Assembly: GCA_947474205.1 (NCBI GenBank)
Contig: CANJIC010000063.1
Coordinates: 1-9,414, forward strand
DNA from: Planctomycetaceae bacterium
Lineage (GTDB): Bacteria > Planctomycetota > Phycisphaerae > Phycisphaerales > SM1A02
Direction of reading: 5' to 3'
DNA length: 9,414 nucleotides
In this document: positions 6,705 to 9,414 of the stretch, one piece after another
Position numbering within the stretch: position 1 is the stretch's first letter
How the letters are laid out: every line of letters begins with the position of its first letter
The notes under the pieces: model-generated
What the model was told of the DNA's origin: nothing
Database searches by the model: none
The model's input: only the letters and a program-made list of their open reading frames with translations
Translations under genes and position numbers: made by a program

Positions 6705-7013
6705 TTACTGTGCGTTCGCAAGTTCTGCGGGCACAACACCTTGTTCACGCATCAAGCGACCTGGCTTGAAGCGCACTGAGCGCTTGGCCGGCACCTTCAC
6801 TGGAACAAGTGTCTTTGGATTTTGCGCCATGCGCGGCGCTCGTTGACGAACTTCAAACACGCCAAAGTCGCGGAACTCAAGTCGGTTGCCTTGGTTCAAT
6901 TCTTCAACGACCGCGTCCAAGAAAGCTTGAACAATTTTTCGGGTCTCGCCACGATCAGCCCCAGTTTTTTGCGCGACTTGTTCAACCAATTCTTTTTTCG
7001 TGATCGTGGTCAT
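6705..7013 (-). CDS. HU/IHF-family DNA-bending protein
   Basis: This 102-residue nucleoid protein binds and bends DNA as a dimer. The N-terminal helices carry TKKELVEQVAQKTG (5-18), and the beta-arm signature is FRDFGVFEVRQRAPR followed by NPKT (about 47-67) and PAKRSVRFKPG (74-84). The proline of NPKT is the residue that intercalates in DNA. The usual Gly after NPKT is Leu here. FRDFG and RAPR look as much like IHF as like HU, and a single-gene assignment is not safe. The frame extends upstream to a TTG at 7067, but ATG 7013 begins the conserved sequence and has GGAG about 11 bases before it, so the short form is preferred. A promoter lies at 7076-7105. dnaB follows after 42 bases. Confidence 0.95.
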   Translation of the reverse strand: MTTITKKELVEQVAQKTGADRGETRKIVQAFLDAVVEELNQGNRLEFRDFGVFEVRQRAPRMAQNPKTLVPVKVPAKRSVRFKPGRLMREQGVVPAELANAQ

Positions 7014-7075
7014 GTTTGAAGTGTCTCCAGAAATATTTTTCAAGGCGCAAGTGGAACAAATTTCCAACGCTTCAC

Positions 7076-7105
7076 AGTATGGTCAAAGAGGTGGGTCCGC
7101 GTCAA
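7076..7105 (-). promoter_or_regulatory. Probable sigma70-type promoter of the HU-family gene (and perhaps dnaB)
   Basis: On the minus strand TTGACG (7105-7100) and CATACT (7081-7076) are separated by 18 bases, giving five of six and four of six matches to the -35 and -10 consensus. Transcription would start near 7069, leaving a leader of about 56 bases before ATG 7013. It lies in the only gap between hldE and the HU gene, where a separate promoter makes sense for an abundant nucleoid protein. Confidence 0.55.
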
Positions 7106-7125
7106 GAGCAAATTTCATCAACCAT

Positions 7126-8649
7126 TTATGTGCGAGTTGTCCCCGCATGTTGTCCACGGATGCGGTGAATTGCGCTTGTGGTGCTTAAACCCGCGCGTAA
7201 ACCTAAAATGTGTAAAGTTGCATTTATTTTCTTGACAACTCCCATTTCGGGTATTTGCTCCGGTTGGTAGTCGCCGCCCTTGGCATATACATGCGGCCGC
7301 GCCGCTAAAAGTGTTGCGTCCGCGGTGGCCTCATCAAACCAAGTGACAAAGTCCACGCATTCAAGCGCCTCCACAACTTCAAGTCGTTGCTCCAGCGGAA
7401 ACACTGGACGATCTTCGCCTTTGAGTTTGCGAACACTGGCGTCGCCGTTGAGCGCCACCACCAAACAATCACCCAAAGATTTTGCCTCGCGCAAACTTGC
7501 CACATGACCGGCGTGCAAAACATCAAAGCAACCGTTTGTGAAAATAATTTTCTGTCCAGCCGATCGCCGCGCCTCCATCTCCAGCGCAAGGTCGGCGCGG
7601 TTACGAATTTTGCCCGCCAAATGTCCGGCCTGCAACAAAACTTGCTTGTGAATTTGCGCCAGCGGAATTGGCTTGGCACCAAACACTTCCACTTCAAGTC
7701 CCGCCGCAACATTGGCCAATTGAACAGCTTCAAGCCAAGAAAATCCGTTGCACAACGCGCCAGCGAGCGCCGCCAACACCATGTCGCCAGCGCCAGTTAC
7801 GTCATACACCTTGCGCGCCAATGTTGGAACGTGCACGGGTTGCGCCGCGGGCATTCCAAGAAGCGCGCCGTGGCGATCAAGCGTTAACACAATCGCCTCA
7901 AGACCAAGTTGCGCGATCAATTGCTCTGATATTGCGCGCAGAACAGGCTCGTCAAAACCAGAATTCGCGCGCAGACCAGTGGCTTGCTCAGCCTCGCTGC
8001 GATTTGGCGTGATGGCGGTCGCGCCTTTGTATTTTGCGTAGTCGTTGATCGCCGCGGGATCGACCAAAAGTTTTTTATTCGCCGCGCGGCAACGCTTGAT
8101 CAACTCGGCGCACAACGCCGGCGTGCACACTCCCTTGGCGTAATCCTCCAAGCACACAATGTCGCAATTCGGCAGCGACTGATCAATGGCCGCCAACAAC
8201 TGCGCCGCAATCTCCGGCGAAATTGGCTCGCGGCTTTCCATGTCAAGGCGAAACATTTTTTGCGGATGACGATGTTGCGCCAATCCAATCAAACTTTTTT
8301 TCACCGTGGTTGGCCGCGACGCGTCCTGCACAAGATGCGTGGAGTCGCAACCGCCAGCCTTCAATAATTCGCGCAGCGACTTGGCCTCCGCGTCCGCGCC
8401 CGTCACGCCAACGCATTGCACCGTTGCGCCCAACGCCGCCGCGCACAACGCAACATTGCTGGCACCGCCGGCGGTTTCCTCCAGATCTTGCGCGCCGCGG
8501 CTTAACAACACCGGAACCGGCGCGTCGGGACTCAATCGCTCGGCGGCACCAGAGAGCGCTTGATCAAGCATGAAATCGCCAATCACCAACACGCGGAATG
8601 ATTTCCACGCCGCCATTTTCACGACCAAACCTTCGGTTGAGAAACTCAT
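7126..8649 (-). CDS. hldE: Bifunctional D-glycero-beta-D-manno-heptose-7-phosphate kinase / heptose-1-phosphate adenylyltransferase
   Basis: HldE performs two cytoplasmic steps of ADP-heptose synthesis for the lipopolysaccharide inner core. Residues 16 to about 345 form a ribokinase-like (PfkB) kinase: VLVIGDFMLDQ (20-30), GGASNVA (61-67) and the catalytic VTGAGD (284-289). Residues about 355-500 form the nucleotidyltransferase: FTNGCFDVLHAGH (370-382, with the HxGH-type motif), NGDASVRKLKG (401-411), RPVFPLEQR (414-422), KGGDYQPE (457-464) and LSTTSAI (488-494). Both domains look intact in 507 residues, close to the family size of about 475. Three starts are possible: GTG 8688, ATG 8649 and ATG 8616. 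I chose 8649, because 8688 lies inside a duplicated piece of the lpxK end, and 8616 is only four codons before the conserved fold. None has a good Shine-Dalgarno. The preceding gene is lpxK, so the pair serves lipid A and core synthesis. Confidence 0.95.
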   Translation of the reverse strand: MSFSTEGLVVKMAAWKSFRVLVIGDFMLDQALSGAAERLSPDAPVPVLLSRGAQDLEETAGGASNVALCAAALGATVQCVGVTGADAEAKSLRELLKAGGCDSTHLVQDASRPTTVKKSLIGLAQHRHPQKMFRLDMESREPISPEIAAQLLAAIDQSLPNCDIVCLEDYAKGVCTPALCAELIKRCRAANKKLLVDPAAINDYAKYKGATAITPNRSEAEQATGLRANSGFDEPVLRAISEQLIAQLGLEAIVLTLDRHGALLGMPAAQPVHVPTLARKVYDVTGAGDMVLAALAGALCNGFSWLEAVQLANVAAGLEVEVFGAKPIPLAQIHKQVLLQAGHLAGKIRNRADLALEMEARRSAGQKIIFTNGCFDVLHAGHVASLREAKSLGDCLVVALNGDASVRKLKGEDRPVFPLEQRLEVVEALECVDFVTWFDEATADATLLAARPHVYAKGGDYQPEQIPEMGVVKKINATLHILGLRAGLSTTSAIHRIRGQHAGTTRT

Positions 8650-8657
8650 GCCACGCA

Positions 8658-8692
8658 GTCTAACGATGACAGCGGCTTTGCCCCACACGCAC
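8658..8692. repeat. 35-bp direct repeat, copy before hldE
   Basis: This is a perfect copy of 8730-8764, with a 72-base offset. It ends 8 bases upstream of the chosen hldE ATG and contains the GTG (8688) that would start the longest hldE frame. The match begins with GTCTAACGATGACAG and ends with CCACACGCAC on the plus strand, with differing bases immediately outside on both sides. Confidence 0.9.
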
Positions 8693-8729
8693 TGATCCGT
8701 GCTTGGGTGTCTTTAAGTCGGGCGACTAC
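8693..8729. other. 37-bp spacer between the two 35-bp repeat copies
   Basis: Non-coding on my reading, between the lpxK stop and the second repeat copy. It holds a small inverted repeat, AGTCGGGCGACT (8716-8727), with no U-run typical of a terminator. A bulged hairpin could also form across the edge with the hldE-side copy. Its origin is not apparent. Confidence 0.4.
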
Positions 8730-8764
8730 GTCTAACGATGACAGCGGCTTTGCCCCACACGCAC
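8730..8764. repeat. 35-bp direct repeat, copy forming the 3' end of lpxK
   Basis: Identical to 8658-8692. On the minus strand it encodes the last ten lpxK residues (VRVGQSRCHR) and the TAG stop (8734-8732). Because this copy is coding, the hldE-side copy is more simply the derived one. Confidence 0.9.
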
Positions 8765-9414
8765 CGCACGCGCCAATTGCTCGCGCAGCGTGCTTTCCCC
8801 GTGCACAAATTCAATCGCTAATCGCGGCCGCACCAAGGGCAACTCGCTCTGCACGCCAAGCGGCGCAATCTTCATCCAGTCTTTTGGCGTGACAATGATG
8901 GCGTCGGCGCCAGCGTCCTGCGCCCGCGCCAACAAACGCGCCACCTTGGGTGCGTTCCACTGCGCATGATCCGCCAAGCGTGGCACATCTACCACCGCCG
9001 CGGCGACAGATTCGGCGTGCTCAACAATGGCGGCGGGATTTCCAGTGCCCGCCCACACCGCCACGCGCTTGCGGCGCAACCACGACACTTCATGCACCAC
9101 GGCCGCGTCAATACCTTCAAGGCCAGTCCACGCGTGGCGGCACCACGCAATCGGCGCTTGCCCATGCAACTTCATTATGTTGTTAGACAACTCATCATCC
9201 ACTTTCACCGCGCGCGTCACAATCACGCCGCTTGCGCGCCGCAGCGACCCCGCGGGTTCGCGCAGCCAACCCAGCGGAAGAAGTCCATCATCAAGCGCGG
9301 GCCGTGTGGAGTCGATCAACACCAAATCACAATCGCGCCGCAATTGCACATGTTGAAATCCATCATCAAGAACAACCACGTCGCACATGGAATTATTCAC
9401 GCGCGCCGCGGCGA
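8732..9414 (-). CDS. lpxK: Tetraacyldisaccharide 4'-kinase LpxK, C-terminal part (5' end outside window)
   Basis: LpxK transfers phosphate from ATP to the 4' position of the lipid A disaccharide at the inner face of the inner membrane. The frame is open to the window edge, so the GTG at 9400 is not a real start; 226 residues are visible of a family length of about 330-350, and the missing part includes the P-loop. Visible signatures (numbered from the first whole codon) are VVLDDGFQH (13-21, the Walker B-like DDGFQH), LLPLGWLREP (44-53), AGTGNP (121-126), the DH pair near 148-149, and VTPKDWMKI (174-182, the usual T-x-KD-x-x-K box). The gene ends in RCHR and a TAG inside a 35-bp repeat. hldE follows 82 bases later. 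It shows that the host makes lipid A. Confidence 0.95.
   Translation of the reverse strand, partial: AAARVNNSMCDVVVLDDGFQHVQLRRDCDLVLIDSTRPALDDGLLPLGWLREPAGSLRRASGVIVTRAVKVDDELSNNIMKLHGQAPIAWCRHAWTGLEGIDAAVVHEVSWLRRKRVAVWAGTGNPAAIVEHAESVAAAVVDVPRLADHAQWNAPKVARLLARAQDAGADAIIVTPKDWMKIAPLGVQSELPLVRPRLAIEFVHGESTLREQLARAVRVGQSRCHR

Noticed and set aside
7014..7067. Longer HU-family start at TTG 7067
   Set aside because: The extra 18 residues are not family-like, the predicted transcription start is almost at that codon, and ATG 7013 has its own Shine-Dalgarno.
7233..7265. Plus-strand TTGACA as an antisense promoter inside hldE
   Set aside because: The -35 match is perfect, but no acceptable -10 hexamer lies 16-18 bases downstream.
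8658..8764. Mobile element with target-site duplication
   Set aside because: The 37-bp insert is too short for any element, has no terminal inverted repeats, and a 35-bp target duplication would be atypical.

Overview
All genes that I can support lie on the minus strand, so the window reads from high coordinates to low. It is densely coded (no gene-free stretch above about 150 bases), moderately GC-rich and rich in GCGC-type strings. It looks like a chromosomal segment of a Gram-negative bacterium with lipopolysaccharide. The protein character suggests a planctomycete-like lineage, possibly Phycisphaerae: an uncleaved membrane-anchored substrate-binding protein, a short ECF sigma factor followed by a non-zinc membrane protein and a Gly/Arg-rich helical protein, and a bifunctional HldE. 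This taxonomic guess is an inference from protein style only.

Layout in order of transcription. (1) 9414-7126, envelope lipid A and heptose: the C-terminal two thirds of lpxK (lipid A 4'-kinase), then hldE (heptose-7-phosphate kinase / heptose-1-phosphate adenylyltransferase). Their junction carries a perfect 35-bp direct repeat; one copy forms the end of lpxK and the other sits just before hldE. (2) 7105-5157, chromosome maintenance: a good sigma70-type promoter, an HU/IHF-family DNA-bending protein, and the replicative helicase DnaB. (3) 5156-3137, a probable signalling operon: a 152-bp gap with four imperfect 13-bp tandem units, an ECF sigma factor, a single-pass membrane protein that is a candidate anti-sigma factor, and an N-terminally anchored helical protein whose start overlaps the preceding stop (ATGA). 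(4) 3136-1, peptide-type ABC import: a 127-bp gap with two short inverted repeats, an OppC/DppC-like permease, a membrane-anchored family 5 substrate-binding protein, and, cut by the window edge, probably the first codons of an OppB/DppB-like permease.

The most interesting parts are the three-gene sigma / membrane protein / anchored helical protein unit, which resembles in layout the ECF systems controlled by an envelope sensor (for example CnrYXH) without the metal-binding histidines; the 13-bp repeat array in front of it; the 35-bp duplication at the lpxK/hldE boundary; and the binding protein, whose only strong Shine-Dalgarno fits a CTG codon better than the ATG. I see no tRNA, rRNA, CRISPR array, insertion sequence or defence system.
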